The position numbers and the translations under genes were made by a program. A stretch of 64,000 nt of DNA from Pogona vitticeps (taxonomy: Eukaryota; Chordata; Lepidosauria; Squamata; Agamidae), in assembly GCF_051106095.1 (NCBI RefSeq), contig NC_135785.1, forward strand, positions 98,148,001 through 98,212,000, given 5' to 3'. Below the pieces are notes generated by a model. The model was not told where the DNA came from. It was given only the letters and a program-made list of their open reading frames with translations, and ran no database searches. Shown here in pieces: positions 1-10,430 of the stretch (the first letter of the stretch is position 1; each line of letters starts with the position of its first letter).

Positions 1-1429
1 TTTGTATTCTTTTTTACACAAGATCGTATTGAAGATTACACTCTGAGTCAGTTTCCTGTATAAAGCAACGCAGCAGAAAGCAGCCTTAATATGCAGGGAA
101 CTTTATATTTTAAAGGAGGGGGAGCCCCCCCCCGGCCATCCATCCATTGTGTATTATTAACACCCCACCCTACCCCACCCCACCCCCTCCTTCCCATCTT
201 AATGCACAACGTTTTTTTGCACACCAGAGGAGCGACTTCGGATTCCTTTGGAAGCAGGAGTCCTAAAGTGACTGTAGCTAATTGGAAACACTGTATCACT
301 GTCCGCCGGTTCTTAAAGGTCTGCGGTGGTCTAATCCCCAACAGGGCAAAATAGAGAAATCTACCACAAGGCCTTTTCGCTCCTCCCTTCCCCTGATGTT
401 AAAACAATTGCACTGTCTATTTTGGAGAAGCCTTGGGATCTACACACAAAATCGTGATCCGATCCCTCCTTTCAAAAGGAAGAACCTCTTCCCCGCCTCA
501 GAAGGTTTTCACAACACCCCTTTCCCCCTAAATCCAGCTCCCCAAATATCCCGTGGGGTGTGTGGCCATTTCTCTCCCAACCCCCCCCCCCCCCCGTGAA
601 GTCTGCCGCCGTCCCTGCCACGCACCTGTAAATTATCTCCTCTACAAATACCCATGCAGGGAAAGTTTCAATTAAGATAAGTAGATTGTATTGAGAACTG
701 TGTTCTTTGAAGTAATGTAGTTAATCGCCTGTTTGATTTCGGCTTGCGAGAGAGTAATAACGTTGTATTCAAGGCTCCATCAATCACCCCAGCAGATGTA
801 AGGCTCCAGACACTGACGGAGGGGAAACGTGAGAAGCTTCCCCCTACAACGCAGGGCCTCTTTCCCATAATGTAAATACTCAAGCGCGGGGGCGGGCGGA
901 TGGAGTCGGAAAGGAAGGTGCAGCGCGCTCAGCGTGGAATCCTATACGCACACTACTTCCGAGTAGGCAGATCCAGGACTACGCAGCTAAAAGAAGGGCA
1001 AGTCCGCCTTCTGTGGGACTTTTGCGTAGGATGGTATCCCTCCCCCGATTCATAAGTCATGTTGCTTTGTAGATAAACCCTTTAATACGTAACGCGTGAA
1101 TAGGCCAAACGCGTGTTACGTACAAAGATACACGTACAGCGCAAAGCCTCGACTCGGAGGTGTCTCACGGAATTCATTGAAATACTCCCATATATCTGCA
1201 ATAGGCTTGTCGATCTGGAAAAAGTCAGGAAGGGCGATAGCTGTCTCTCAGTCACAAACTCGTGGTTCCTATCAATTCATGTGTGGAAAGGCCCGAGACG
1301 GTGTTTCTACACTTCCTCTTATTTGGGCGCTGAGAGACATGCATCTGCAGGCCTCACAATGACAACAACGGGTTAGATCCAGACACAGCCACTCTTTATA
1401 GCAGCCCCGTTAAAGACAGGCAAGCCATG
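1..1429. other. Unique, relatively CpG-rich DNA with no gene recognised
   Basis: No repeat family, exon or RNA gene was recognised on either strand. The short ORFs have no recognisable domain. Homopolymer C runs occur near 128 and 581-595. CpG dinucleotides are frequent around 880-1000 and 1090-1160, unlike most of the window. The stretch near 670-860 is repeat-free and could be conserved non-coding DNA. This is only an impression from composition. Confidence 0.5.
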
Positions 1430-1712
1430 ACTCCCTCGCCCCGAGCTCAAGTGACTAATGTCGGTCTGAGACTGTGGTACTTTGAACATCTCATCAGACG
1501 ACTAGACCCACTGAAAAAAGGCCTAATACAAGGGAACGACGGCAGTAGGAAAAGAGGAAGACAGAGAATAAGATGATTAACTATAAAAGGAGCCAGCTTT
1601 TAGCTTGCAAGACCTGAGTGAGTTAACGGTGAGACCATTTTGGAGGCCATACATTGGTCAGGTCGCTATAACTCGAAATGACTTGGCGATGTATGATTAA
1701 CAACAAACCATA
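1430..1712 (+). repeat. Bov-B/RTE LINE 3' end (or SINE derived from it)
   Basis: The text follows the squamate Bov-B 3' region. A segment corresponding to the ORF C-terminus (GSRKRGRQRIR-like, about 1540-1570) is followed by the 'aggagccagctttta..tttgcaagacctgag' type motif, 'cattttggaggcc', and the terminal 'ggtcgctataactcgaaatgacttgg..acaacaa' signature. That signature is the degenerate form of the Bov-B tail meaning 'gtcgccatgagtcggaagcgacttg'. The copy is 5'-truncated and diverged. A second copy of the same part lies at 41055-41130. Confidence 0.75.
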
Positions 1713-2174
1713 ACTCACTCAGGATCAAACTCAGTAACATAACTTAAAATTGAGATGATCAGTACGCTTGTTTGGGGATCAGGCGAAATTCCCCCTTCCC
1801 ATGCTTCTTTGTGCCACAAAATGTAGCCTTTTGATAAGAGTATGGCGATTGATTTTCATTCGCTACGTCGCCGATTGGCAAGAGTGTTTACTCGCCTATG
1901 TTCTTTATTACATTCATTAAAAAGCAAAACCTCAGGCGGAAAGAGGCTGGAGGATCTGCAAGCCTCATTTTTTTAAAAAAACGAAAACAAAAACCCCCAC
2001 ACACTCCCGTTCATTTTATTTTCCACATGAGAGACGAAGCTTTTGCAAAGACAAAAACAGCTTCAAGACGCCTTCCACGTTTAAATAATTCAAATTGCAA
2101 TCCTGGATCCATTTTACCAGAGGGTGAAAAAAGCAAAAGGAGGACTGAACGCTATGGGATTTACTCCCGAGGAG
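1713..2174. other. Unique AT-rich stretch, nothing recognised
   Basis: No gene or repeat is recognised. There are A-rich runs at 1970-1995. ORFs here are short and uninformative. Confidence 0.5.
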
Positions 2175-2510
2175 ACATACATAGGATTGCTCTGTTGTTG
2201 TTTAGTCGTTAAGTTGTGTCCCTCCTGTCTTCCTTCCACTACCTCCGGGAGTTTGGTCAAATTCATGTTGGTAGCTTCAGTGACACTGTCCAGCCATCTC
2301 GTCCTTTGTCGTCCCCTTCTCCTCTTGCCTTCACACTTTCCCAACATTAGAGTCTTTTCCAGGGAGTCTTCTCTTCTCATGAGATGGCCAAAGTATTGGA
2401 GCCTCAGCTTCCAGTGAGCACTCAGGGTTGATTTCCTTCAGAATGGATAGGTTTGTTCTCCTTGCAGTCCAGGGGACTCTCAAGAGTCTCCTCCAGCACC
2501 ACAATTGCGC
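2175..2510 (-). repeat. Bov-B/RTE LINE C-terminal ORF fragment
   Basis: The minus strand translates to MRREDSLEKTLMLGKCEG, then KRRRGRQRTRWLDSVTEA, then a NMNLTKLPEVVEGR-like stretch. This is the hallmark C-terminus of Bov-B/RTE LINEs (consensus DSLEKTLMLGKIEG..RRRGRQRMRWLD..). Upstream coding text extends to the right to about 2505 (leucine- and serine-rich, frame disturbed). The 3' end at the left runs into the 'ttgttgtttagtcgttaag' Bov-B tail near 2196. Only the last few hundred bases of the LINE are present. The orientation is opposite to the Bov-B piece at 1430. Confidence 0.88.
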
Positions 2511-3615
2511 TGTTAGTCAGCAAATTTATCTGCTCATTGCTACACACCACCGCCAGTGGCTCGACCCTGGAACTGCAACTACTTTTTTTTTATGGAGACA
2601 TAAATTCCTCGATAAAAGCTAGGAACGCTAGCAGGTTGCGGAATGGGTAACGTAGCGCTCGCTTGCTCCCCCCCTTTTGTGTGTGTGTGTGTAAATAAGC
2701 CATTCCCCTTTTCTAGATCTTTATAAGGAACCGCTTCCACCATCCCCTTTCCCTCGCCCACCAATGCCCCCCCCCGGGGCTCGCAAGAGATCAGAAGAAA
2801 GAATTAGGCAACCGGCGATCTCTATCAACATGTCAGACACGTCATTGTGTACGATCGGGAGTAATAAAGTGAGAGAGGCGGGCGGGGAGGGGGAGGAGAG
2901 CGATCCAGGCCCCTTTCGCAGGTTTACTGTAATGACAATAATAGCCCGCTGGCTGCTCCATGTGTGTGTGTATAAAAGGAAGCGCTGCCCATTGTTTCCA
3001 CTCCCAAGATTCTATTACCGAATCTCCAAGAGCTCGAGATTCTAACCCCACCCATCCACCCCCCCCTTCCCCGCCCAATGAACAGTAGATTTGGGGAAAT
3101 ATGTCAAAGCTCGTTCCTTCCCGAGAATCTAATCCACTCCATTTTCTGGCGTATTAACAAATAAAGGAAAAGAGAACATTTCTGAAATGTCAGCGCCTCT
3201 TCCTTGTTTATGGTCACTGCGGGGAGGGCTACGCGCCGCGTAAGCATCATTCAGCATGAACACAGCATGAACCATGAGCATAACTGACGATCCCTGGGCG
3301 ATCGCCGGAGCAAAAGCAACAAGTCTGCTGGTAGAGGTCTCAGGTCAGCGCTTTTGCCTGCGACCTCTAGCGTTCAAAGCGCAGGTCGCACCTCAACTGG
3401 TGCATGTTTTTGACTCTCTCACACACACCTACCTCTTCACCGCCGGTGGAGCCAGCGGTGGGTTAGGTGTCTTCACGAAGGCACCCGTGTTAGCTTGAAC
3501 AGATTTAGAGAGGACACCTCTCTAAAGAAAGAAGCGAAATGATCTTTGGCCTCCACATTCAACTCGTCATTTATTCGTTTTCCCGGAGATTCTTGCTATT
3601 TAATAATAATCAAAC
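2511..3615. other. GC/CpG-rich unique DNA flanking a TATA-like site
   Basis: No coding exon is recognised. The segment 2640-3260 contains several CpGs, a (GT)n run near 2678-2692, and runs of C and G. Repeat-free text at 3120-3260 could be conserved. See the separate TATA entry. Confidence 0.45.
2971..2979 (+). promoter_or_regulatory. Candidate TATA box (TATAAAAGG)
   Basis: TATAAAAGG matches the metazoan TATA-box consensus and sits in the most CpG-rich part of the window, followed about 25-30 bases later by C/T-rich sequence. If used, transcription would start near 3000 on the plus strand. No downstream ORF or splice donor with recognisable coding was found, so the assignment rests on the motif and its composition alone. 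Confidence 0.25.
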
Positions 3616-3782
3616 ATGCTCAGGTCAATTCCGACTTATGATGACCATTTCCAGGGTTTTCTAAGGATAGAGCACTCGGACGTGCTTTACCATTCCCTTC
3701 TTTTAGTGGCACTTCAGGACTGTGGCACTTGCCAACAGCTACACAAGCTGGCTTTTCCCCTAGGGGCACACTGGGAAACTGG
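3616..3782 (-). repeat. tRNA-derived SINE fragment with RTE-like tail
   Basis: Plus-strand text 'ttccgacttatgatgacc..ttccagggttttc..gcactcggacgtgctttaccattcccttctt' and 'cacttcaggactgtggc' matches the SINE at 19045-19292, which is more complete. The tRNA-like head that should lie to the right is missing, because the copy runs straight into a (TTTA)n LINE tail at 3783. Confidence 0.7.
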
Positions 3783-3786
3783 CCTT

Positions 3787-3857
<71 letters not shown>

Positions 3858-3993
3858 TACATACATACATACATACATACATACATACATACATACATAC
3901 ATACATACATACATACATACATACATACATACATACATACATGCCCCACCTATCTGGACAAACAACCACTCTAGGCAACTTCCTTGTTATAGT
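3783..3993 (-). repeat. CR1/L2 LINE 3' tail with (TTTA)n(ATAC)n array
   Basis: A (TTTA)n run of about 74 bases passes into (ATAC)n of about 85 bases. It ends in 'gccccacctatctggac..ccactctaggc', a degenerate form of the squamate CR1/L2 3'-terminal hairpin (accgcccagagtgg..gggcgg on the minus strand) that is seen clearly at 13612-13650. The array expanded from the LINE's AAAT-type tail. Reading frames through it (LFIYLFIY, IHTYIHTY) are artefacts. Confidence 0.65.
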
Positions 3994-4645
3994 CACAAGT
4001 TTTATAACTAACTTGTTGAGCTATCTGGCAAATAATAATTAATCAGCATAAGTATAAGTATCAGTTAACAAGCTGTAATCCATTGGGCTCATACAATTAA
4101 TATAATTAGCTGACATTTCCTAAGATGATTCATATCATCATCATCATTCTTTATTACGGTCGCAGGCCAGTAAGATTATATGGAGTATATGATTCCTTCT
4201 TTCAAGGCGATTGCAACAATTTCTCTGTAATAAGATAAACCTTACTGCAGAATCTTGCAACAGCCCTGTCATGGAGATCCATATGACATATGCTACCATC
4301 ATGCTCAAGCTCTCTTAAGTTTACGTAGAGAGCATCTGTCCAGGGTCAGATTGGAATCAAGGATTTTCTTATACAGTATTAGAAGTAGTCTGCCTGTGGT
4401 CCACCAGAAATTGTTGGACTGCACTTCTCATTAGCACGTTGGTCCTCGTTGCCTATGCAGTTGTTATGCAGGTCCATCAGTATTTGCATGCATACCCAAG
4501 GTGTGGGAGGCTGGAGGCCCAACAGCTTCTAGCTTTTCTGGTTGCCATTTTGGATCTTCCCACTTGCACCGCCCAGGCTGTGCACTTTGCTCCATGGTCT
4601 CCTGCTTTTTCCCCTGTCCTGACTGGGCCACTTCCTCTTGAGCAG
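3994..4645. other. Mixed old repeat debris upstream of the BTF3 relic
   Basis: At 4132-4180 'catcatcatcattctttattacgg..ggcc' looks like the minus-strand 3' end of a non-LTR element with a GAT-type tail (low confidence). At 4400-4435 'ggtccaccagaaattgttggactgc' resembles one arm of the hAT miniature elements. The C/T-rich stretch 4500-4645 may be the 5' UTR of the processed BTF3 copy. None of this is coding. Confidence 0.35.
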
Positions 4646-5170
4646 ATGAAAGAAGCTATCATGAACCAAGAAAAACTAGCTAAGCACAAGTGCGTATTGG
4701 TAGGAATGGTACTGCCCTCAGAAAGAAGAAGGTGCTTCATAGAACAGCTACAGCAGATGACAAGAACATTCAGTTTTCCTTAAAGAAGCTAAGAGTTCAT
4801 AACATCTCTAGTAAACATGCTTACAAACCAGGGCGCAGTAATCCTAAGGTTCAAACTTCTGTAGCTGCTAATATTTTCACAATCACAGGCCATGCTGAGA
4901 CAAAGCAGCTGGCCATAATGCTGCGTAACATCTTAAACCAGTTTGGTGTTGACAGTCTTACAAGCTTGTGGAGACTAGCAGAGGCTCTACCCAAGCAACC
5001 TGTGGATGACAAAGCACCTCTTGCTACTGGAGAAGAAAGATGACAAAGTTCCTAATCTTGTGGAAAACTTTGATGAGGCTTCAAAGAATTAAACAAACTG
5101 AACTGTCACTTTGAGCTAACTTGAAAAAAAAATATATGGAGCTGCTATTTTACGGTATATTATAACTTTA
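4646..5170 (+). pseudogene. BTF3: Processed BTF3 (NAC-beta) pseudogene
   Basis: BTF3 is the beta subunit of the nascent-polypeptide-associated complex, which binds ribosomes and shields emerging chains. The translation starts [13 protein letters not shown] as in the short BTF3 isoform. After a small deletion it changes frame to [42 protein letters not shown] and [17 protein letters not shown] final frame gives VPNLVENFDEASKN and a stop at 5090-5092. The segment that in BTF3 reads about GIEEVNMFTNQGTVIHF is shortened and altered. The 3' part ('tatggagctgctatttta', 5135-5153) resembles the BTF3 3' UTR. There are no introns where the parent gene has several, so this is a retrocopy. No poly(A) tract or target duplication was found, consistent with an old, decayed copy. 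Confidence 0.92.
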
Positions 5171-5484
5171 TTTGTAACACTTTCTAGAGAGCAGTTCTTT
5201 GACCACATCTCTCTTGCAGCTCACTCCAGGAATAACTTCAGTACAGTCTCTTCTGTAGCCCTACGTCTCAATAGGCTTAACTAACCACCACACTGCTCCT
5301 TGGATCCATGCCACTCAGTTGGCTCTCCAGTGGCTACTTAAGGGCTGCCATTTCTAATTTCCCACAATGCCTTGGAGCATCTGAGAAGCAGTGAATCTAC
5401 CCTGGCAATGTGGGACCTTTCAAATGGCTGCTCAAAGCTGGTATTTCTGGGCCTAGATCAATGGCTACAGAGATGAACCCTGAC

Positions 5485-5625
5485 ATCATGTGGCCCTCCA
5501 CATCTTTCTGGGCCACAGCTCCCCCCCTCTTTCCCTTTACTGTAATCATTGGCTATGCTGGCTCAGGCTGAGGGGAATGGTAGTCCAACAACATCTAGAG
5601 AACTGCACATTGCCTACCATTGCAG
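5485..5625. mobile_element. Old hAT-type miniature transposon
   Basis: The ends 'tgtggccctccacat..' and '..acatctagagaactgcacattgccta' are inverted complements in the style of squamate hAT MITEs whose arms read 'ggccctccagatgttgttgg'. The centre has 'cattggctatgctggctcaggctgagggga'. It is diverged and the 8-base target duplication is no longer clear. Confidence 0.55.
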
Positions 5626-7055
5626 AACTCAGGACTGACTTTTCTCCCTCTCTGGGTGAGGTTTTTAACTACCTGCAGAAGAAGTCAGCTTTGCTTATCC
5701 CATTGCTGGGTCCATACACAACCACACCTCTCGAATTTCCATTGTTAAAAGTGCACACACTTTGCAAGAACTTTTTGTTTTGTTTTGGTCACAAGCACTT
5801 TATTGGGGAGGTCGTCCTATCTAGTACAAGAGGGCTTACTTTCATAGGGGTGGGCAGAAGACTGTAGTCTTAACAAGAAGGGCAGCTCATACCAATGTTA
5901 CAGCCAGACTGTGGAAGCCCTGAAGCCGGTTCTGTCCGTTGTGTCTAGAAAAATGCTTTCTGCTGCATTTGTGTAAACATTTGCCCTGCTCCACCAAAGC
6001 ACATCCACTGAAGAAGCATCTCTTGGCTACATGTAGCTAACAGAGATGTGGATGTGTATTTGGAAGCACATCTAAGTAGGCATCCATCTGGGTTCGGCGG
6101 AGCTGGCCAGCTGCGTCTTCTGCGGCAAGTGAAGGCTGCACGTACCTCTTCCGGGCTGTGTTGTTGCCTACGACTACAGCTGGGATCGGGGCCATCAGCA
6201 GTAAACACTAGTTGCGTTCTGGGAGTGTGTCTTTGGAGGGGATGTGTTTCTGGAAGCTGCTTGAAATACCTCCTTCCCATTCAATCTGAAGATTTTAAAC
6301 CTACAGCTGGGGACAAGTTCCCCCACGTGCAGTTGTTGTCAAAGGCTGTGTGCGCGGAAGGGTTAGAAGAACTCTGCCCAAGCATTTTCTCTCCTCTGTG
6401 CCTTGGCTTGCTCTGCTGCACTCAAGCGCTGGCTGCTAGTCCGATGGTCGTGTCATGAGTTTCCAGGGAGAAGTGAAAAACATCTGATTTCCAGAATTTT
6501 TATAGTCATTATGATGTGTTTGACTATGTATGTGCCAAATTTTGGGTTTCTCTGTGTTGCAGAAATACCGTCACAACAGTTTTATTATCCCCAATGGTGA
6601 GCAGGTCAGCAAGCCCCCCAGATCCTGTTTATACAAAGGCATGGCATATTTTCTTGCAGTGCAGTTCATTGTACTCACAGCAATTCGCCTCTCAGTTTTA
6701 TTGATTTTTGCCAGTTTGCCAGGATTGCATTTTTTTCCCTGCACTGATTTAAAAAAACAGTCTTTGAATAATCAGTACAGTACAATAAACTGGGCATGCT
6801 TTGCTGTGGATTTGCTTGTTGTTTTGGTTAGCATTAGGCATGCGTACATCACTCTTTGCGGCTTTGTTTTCACGAAGAGGATACCTAATTTTATATTATC
6901 CTTGGAAACCCCAGCTCCACCTGTGATTGTGTTTCTTTGGTTGCAATATAACAATAAATAAACAATAAAGTTGCAATTGCTATTATATTTTTGAAAACAA
7001 CAGGTTTAGCCTGCATGGAAGCTACATAATCGCCCTCCCCCTATTTAGTTGCTTA
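5626..7055. other. Unique DNA without a recognised gene
   Basis: No known exon or repeat is seen. A 143-codon open frame on the plus strand at 6530-6961 and a 136-codon frame at 6048-6458 have no recognisable domain. Their composition (aromatic and aliphatic runs from T-rich DNA) looks like chance. The segment 5171-5484 to the left is likewise blank. Confidence 0.4.
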
Positions 7056-7059
7056 CTTA

Positions 7060-7262
7060 ATTATTAATTTACTTATTCGATATATAAATGTCCTCAAATA
7101 AGTTCAGCAATGTTTGTGCTTTTCTTCCTTCCTATTTCATCTTCATGGCATCCCTGTGAGGTAGGTCAGGGGTGAGGAGCAGAGGGTCACTCAGTGAGTG
7201 TTATACTCAGAGGGGAATGGAAATTGGATCTCCCAAGTCCAGCCCTTTAACCATGTACAGAC
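7060..7262 (-). repeat. MIR-like SINE
   Basis: Plus-strand text 'ttcatggcatccctgtgaggtaggt..gagcagagggtcactcagtgag..ttggatctcccaag' follows the reverse complement of the MIR core and tRNA-derived half. Similar old copies occur at 17690, 32875 and 50090. Confidence 0.6.
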
Positions 7263-7599
7263 AAGTCACTGGCCATCATGTAGCCAGCCACATGTCCTCT
7301 TGACTCTTGACCATCTTGGTTTGTGACAGGCATCTGAAGGGACTGGCTGAGTTCAGGGGGTGGTTACTGCATCTTTACTCATGGGTGCCAACTGCCTTTA
7401 AAGAGTTAACTTTTGTCCACTTCTGATAAATCTATCCTTGAAATTTATAATGGCTACTGTCTCTGTTCTAACATCCCTTTGAAAGGGCGGCTGCATTATA
7501 CTTCTACACAATATTTCCTTTTTTAAAAAAGGTTGGTTTTGACCACTTCTGGGCCTAAAGTGGCATACAGTGAAGACTGCCCTCCCAACCACTCAGACC
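7263..7599. other. Unique DNA, nothing recognised
   Basis: A short interval between a MIR-like SINE and an old LINE. No gene, RNA or repeat signature is visible. Confidence 0.4.
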
Positions 7600-8485
7600 T
7601 TACTGTGATCTAGACCTTTTCAGTCTGGGTTCAGGTCTGGATTGGGGATGGAATTGGCCTTAGTCAGCTTGAAGGCTGGCCTTCAGTAGGAGAGGGATGT
7701 GGAGGATGTACAACCCTTCTACTCTTCCTTGGTGTCTCAATGGCTTTGGATACCATTGAGCTTCCTGGACCAGTTCCCCGAGGTTAGCATAGGGGGCACT
7801 TTTGTGTGGTAGTTGTGCTCTTATCGTATAGGTTTCAGAGAGTAACCCTGGTGGTGGTGGGGATTGCATCTTTGCCCCCAAGCGATTGCACCGTGGGCTA
7901 CCACAGGGTGTAATCTTATTCCCAGTGATTGTTAACACAAAGCTGTTTGGGGTGGTTCAGCACCGTAGGGATGTGGGGCACAGTGTGACATGTCATGATT
8001 CATAACAAGGACTGGACTGCAGTGGTGGACTGGATGTATTCTGGAACAACAGACCCCCTGTGGATAGCTGCTTCCTACCTTCAGGAGATGGTTCATTTAT
8101 CTGGATGGGATTTTCAGTCCCCGCTTAGGAACCGGTGCATACTTTGGCAATGCTTTGGGACTTATCCCTATCCCTGAGGCCCAAGTGGCCTCAGTGGCAG
8201 AAACTGTGGGATACTAGCCTTGACAAATATGCAATGATGGTGGTAACTTCAGGACTTGACTACTGTAATATGCTCTGCATGAAGCTATCCTTGTGCCTGG
8301 TTCAGAGGCTTCAATTAGTGTGGAAGAGGCTAGGATCCTCCATGAGGTCTCCTGCTGTACACTCACAAAACCTATGTGCTCGAAGATCTACACTGGCTGT
8401 TGGTTTTATACTGAGTTGTGTTCAAGGTATTAAGTAAACACCAAGGATTATTAGCACTTTATATCTACTAATATTTTGGATTCAG
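7600..8485 (+). repeat. Ancient CR1/L2 LINE, reverse-transcriptase remnant
   Basis: The plus strand keeps the order of the squamate CR1/L2 reverse transcriptase in decayed form. A FxVWVQxWI stretch corresponds to FRPGFGTE. Then come LLLFLGVSMALDTIE (LLVLLDLSAAFDTID) at about 7710-7760, 'taccacagggtgtaatcttattccc' (GVPQGSVLSP) near 7900, and TSGLDYCNMLCMKLS with VQRLQLVWKR at about 8245-8330 (the DYCNALYMGLP..LQLVQNAA block). It ends near FKV-like text at 8405-8480. Stops and frame changes are many. It is the older of the two long CR1/L2 copies. Confidence 0.8.
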
Positions 8486-8670
8486 AATATAACTATAAGA
8501 GAATAGTTACACCTCTTGAGGTAACTCTAACCTCAGAACATGACCTGAAACACACGTGATTGCTGGTAACAGAGTCTCTATGGAGTGAGCACTTTGATGG
8601 GGTGAGGGGTTAACAATGCCATTGCCATTTTGTTTTAGTAGATTTTATTCTTTTTATTATTGTATAATGA

Positions 8671-8993
8671 AAGTAAAGTTTCCCCTTGACAAATTGTCCA
8701 GTCGTGTCCGACTCTAGGTGGCGGTGCTCATTCCCGTTTCCATGCCGTAGAGCCAGCGTTTGTCCGTAGACAGTTTCCGTGGTCGCATGGCCAGCGTGAC
8801 TAGACACAGAAAGCTGTTTCCACTGAGGTGGTACTTATTTATCTACTCGCATTTGCATGATTTCAAACTGCTAGGTTGGCAGGAGCTGGGACAAGCGACA
8901 GGAGCTCACTCCGTTGCATGGATTTGAACTGCTGATCTTACGACCTTGCAGCCCAGAGACTTTGCGGTTTAACCCGCAGCACTACCACATCCC
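8671..8993 (-). repeat. Sauria-type tRNA SINE with Bov-B-like tail
   Basis: Read on the minus strand, the right end starts with a tRNA-like head: 'gtgctgcgggttaaaccgc' is an A-box-like region and 'cagttcaaatcc' a B box. A central block follows ('gcatttgcatgatttcaaactgctaggttggcagg' on plus), and the left end carries the Bov-B-like tail 'gtcggacacgactggacaatttgtcaag'. This head-body-tail order is that of Sauria SINEs, which are mobilised by Bov-B. The copy is near full length (about 320 bases). Flanks 'ttattgtataatga' and 'ttattatagtga' may be a decayed target duplication. Confidence 0.88.
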
Positions 8994-10258
8994 TTATTAT
9001 AGTGAAAACGGGTAGAGAATTGTTCTGAACACAGTACACACACAAAACCAAAGAATTGTGGCTGAACACAGTGAGTAGCATCACCATGTATCTTAGCCAT
9101 GCTGAGTTGTCAGGTGATGGTTAATTAACCCTTGAAGCAATCAGCGTCTTCAGGCAGAGGAGCTTGATCAGGTTCCTCTGAAATCCTAAGGAACCAAGAC
9201 GTCTTTGAACTCCACTTAACCTTAGAGAGCAGCAATGTCAATACTGGCCAGAGGCCAAAGACAACCAGTTAACCTTCTGTGTGGAAAATTGTGGGCATGA
9301 GCTGGTGTTTAAAACAATAATATCACACTAGAGATTGAAAAAAGAAATACAGTGTCTGAAATTCAGTTGTTCTAAAGTATGCTGTGTAAGCCTGATGATG
9401 TCATCATCAGTGGCAATTTTTCAGAAATGAATAAGAACTTCTTTCCTTACCCTTCCAAGGGCCCCATGGAATTCCTTTCATCAGCAGGAAGCAATGGAAG
9501 CCAAGGGACAGGAGGGGGACATCTTTCACCACCAGGATGACTTTACTGGTAGCCATCTTTTTTGTTAAGTAATAACTTCCCTCTTTCATCCCACAGCTTC
9601 CACAGCTTCCTAATGATGAAAGGGATTCTAGGGACCCTCAGGAGCTTAGGGAGAGATGTTGGAAATGTTTAATAGCCGAAAAGTTACCACCACTACCGAT
9701 TTGATAGCCTTATGCAGCATCCACAGCCTGATACATAACCCACTGAGCTATTCAGCAGTTCACGCAGTTCAAAGATGAACTTTCATCTGTTGGTTTTTAA
9801 ATGTCTGGAATCCATTTGCAGTTATATTGTGGCACTCTCAAAGGAATAATTTTGAGGGCAAATTTAATAACATTGATACTACCACAACAATGCAAATTAC
9901 AAAAAAAGGTTTTTGGCCCCAAATCCTAAATTTTATCATGTAAGTCATAGTGGTGAACTGCAGCTAAGGTACTAATTGTGTGCCTGTTCAAGTGATTGGC
10001 ATGCGACCAGGCATGTCACCGTAAGCACAATGAGCACCTTGTTAATTAGCTGCATTTTGCCATTATGACTTACACACTTTAATTACTCTGGAGTAAAACT
10101 CCAATAGAATTTTGGCCAAAGGCTGATGATGAGTTGAGACAGCCTAAACTGAGAAGAAAGAACTTACTGAGTATTCTTCACACCAGTCAGTCTTGTGGAA
10201 AATATAATGATGCTGAACTTGACTCTAACCAGCTTCTGAAAGGTTGCTCCTCATGTCT
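8994..10258. other. Unique AT-rich DNA containing a foldback
   Basis: No gene or standard repeat is recognised, apart from the inverted repeat at 9939-10075 listed separately. The text around 9840-10130 is repeat-poor and reads like conserved non-coding DNA. Confidence 0.4.
9939..10075. repeat. Imperfect inverted repeat (foldback)
   Basis: The left arm begins 'gtaagtcatagtggtgaac' and the right arm ends with its near complement 'ttttgccattatgacttac'. Further pairing continues inward through 'tgcagctaa' and 'ttagctgca' and through 'taattgtg' and 'cacaatga'. The arms are about 40-47 bases with mismatches around a loop of about 45 bases. It may be a decayed miniature transposon, or a conserved element with internal symmetry. 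Confidence 0.6.
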
Positions 10259-10430
10259 TTATTATGGCCTCCTGCTTCCCTGAGAGGACATGTTTTGAAG
10301 TCAGGAAGAAGGTCCTGGGTTCAATTTCAAGCTGTCTAGGTAGGGCTAGGAAAAACACCACTTTGAAACACTGAAGAACTGCTGCCAATCAGTCTGCCTA
10401 AGGCACCATCATCCTATGTATCAGTTCCCA
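10259..10430 (+). repeat. tRNA-derived SINE (CR1/L3-tail type), old copy
   Basis: 'gaaggtcctgggttcaattt' is a B-box-like motif. It is followed by 'ctaggtagggctaggaaaaa', 'gaagaactgctgccaatcagt', and a degenerate tail. The same family occurs inverted at 51645-51790 and 63105-63285, where 'ggaacagagtcagctgcctta'-type ends are visible. Confidence 0.6.

Noticed and set aside
3783-3942. Hydrophobic repeat frames (LFIYLFIY, IHTYIHTY), also at 22201-22422 and 48756-48953
   Set aside because: Pure translation of tetranucleotide microsatellites.
4439-4783. A 114-codon frame overlapping the BTF3 relic
   Set aside because: Only its [13 protein letters not shown] part is meaningful. The rest is 5' UTR-like DNA and out-of-frame translation past the frameshift.
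6530-6961. A 143-codon frame with membrane-like stretches
   Set aside because: No family resemblance. Hydrophobicity follows from T-rich DNA, and there is no splice or promoter evidence.
8930-8993. tRNA-like A and B boxes here and in the other SINE heads (19230-19292, 45443-45490, 58780-58850)
   Set aside because: They are SINE heads. No full cloverleaf with an intact acceptor stem can be drawn, so no tRNA gene is called.
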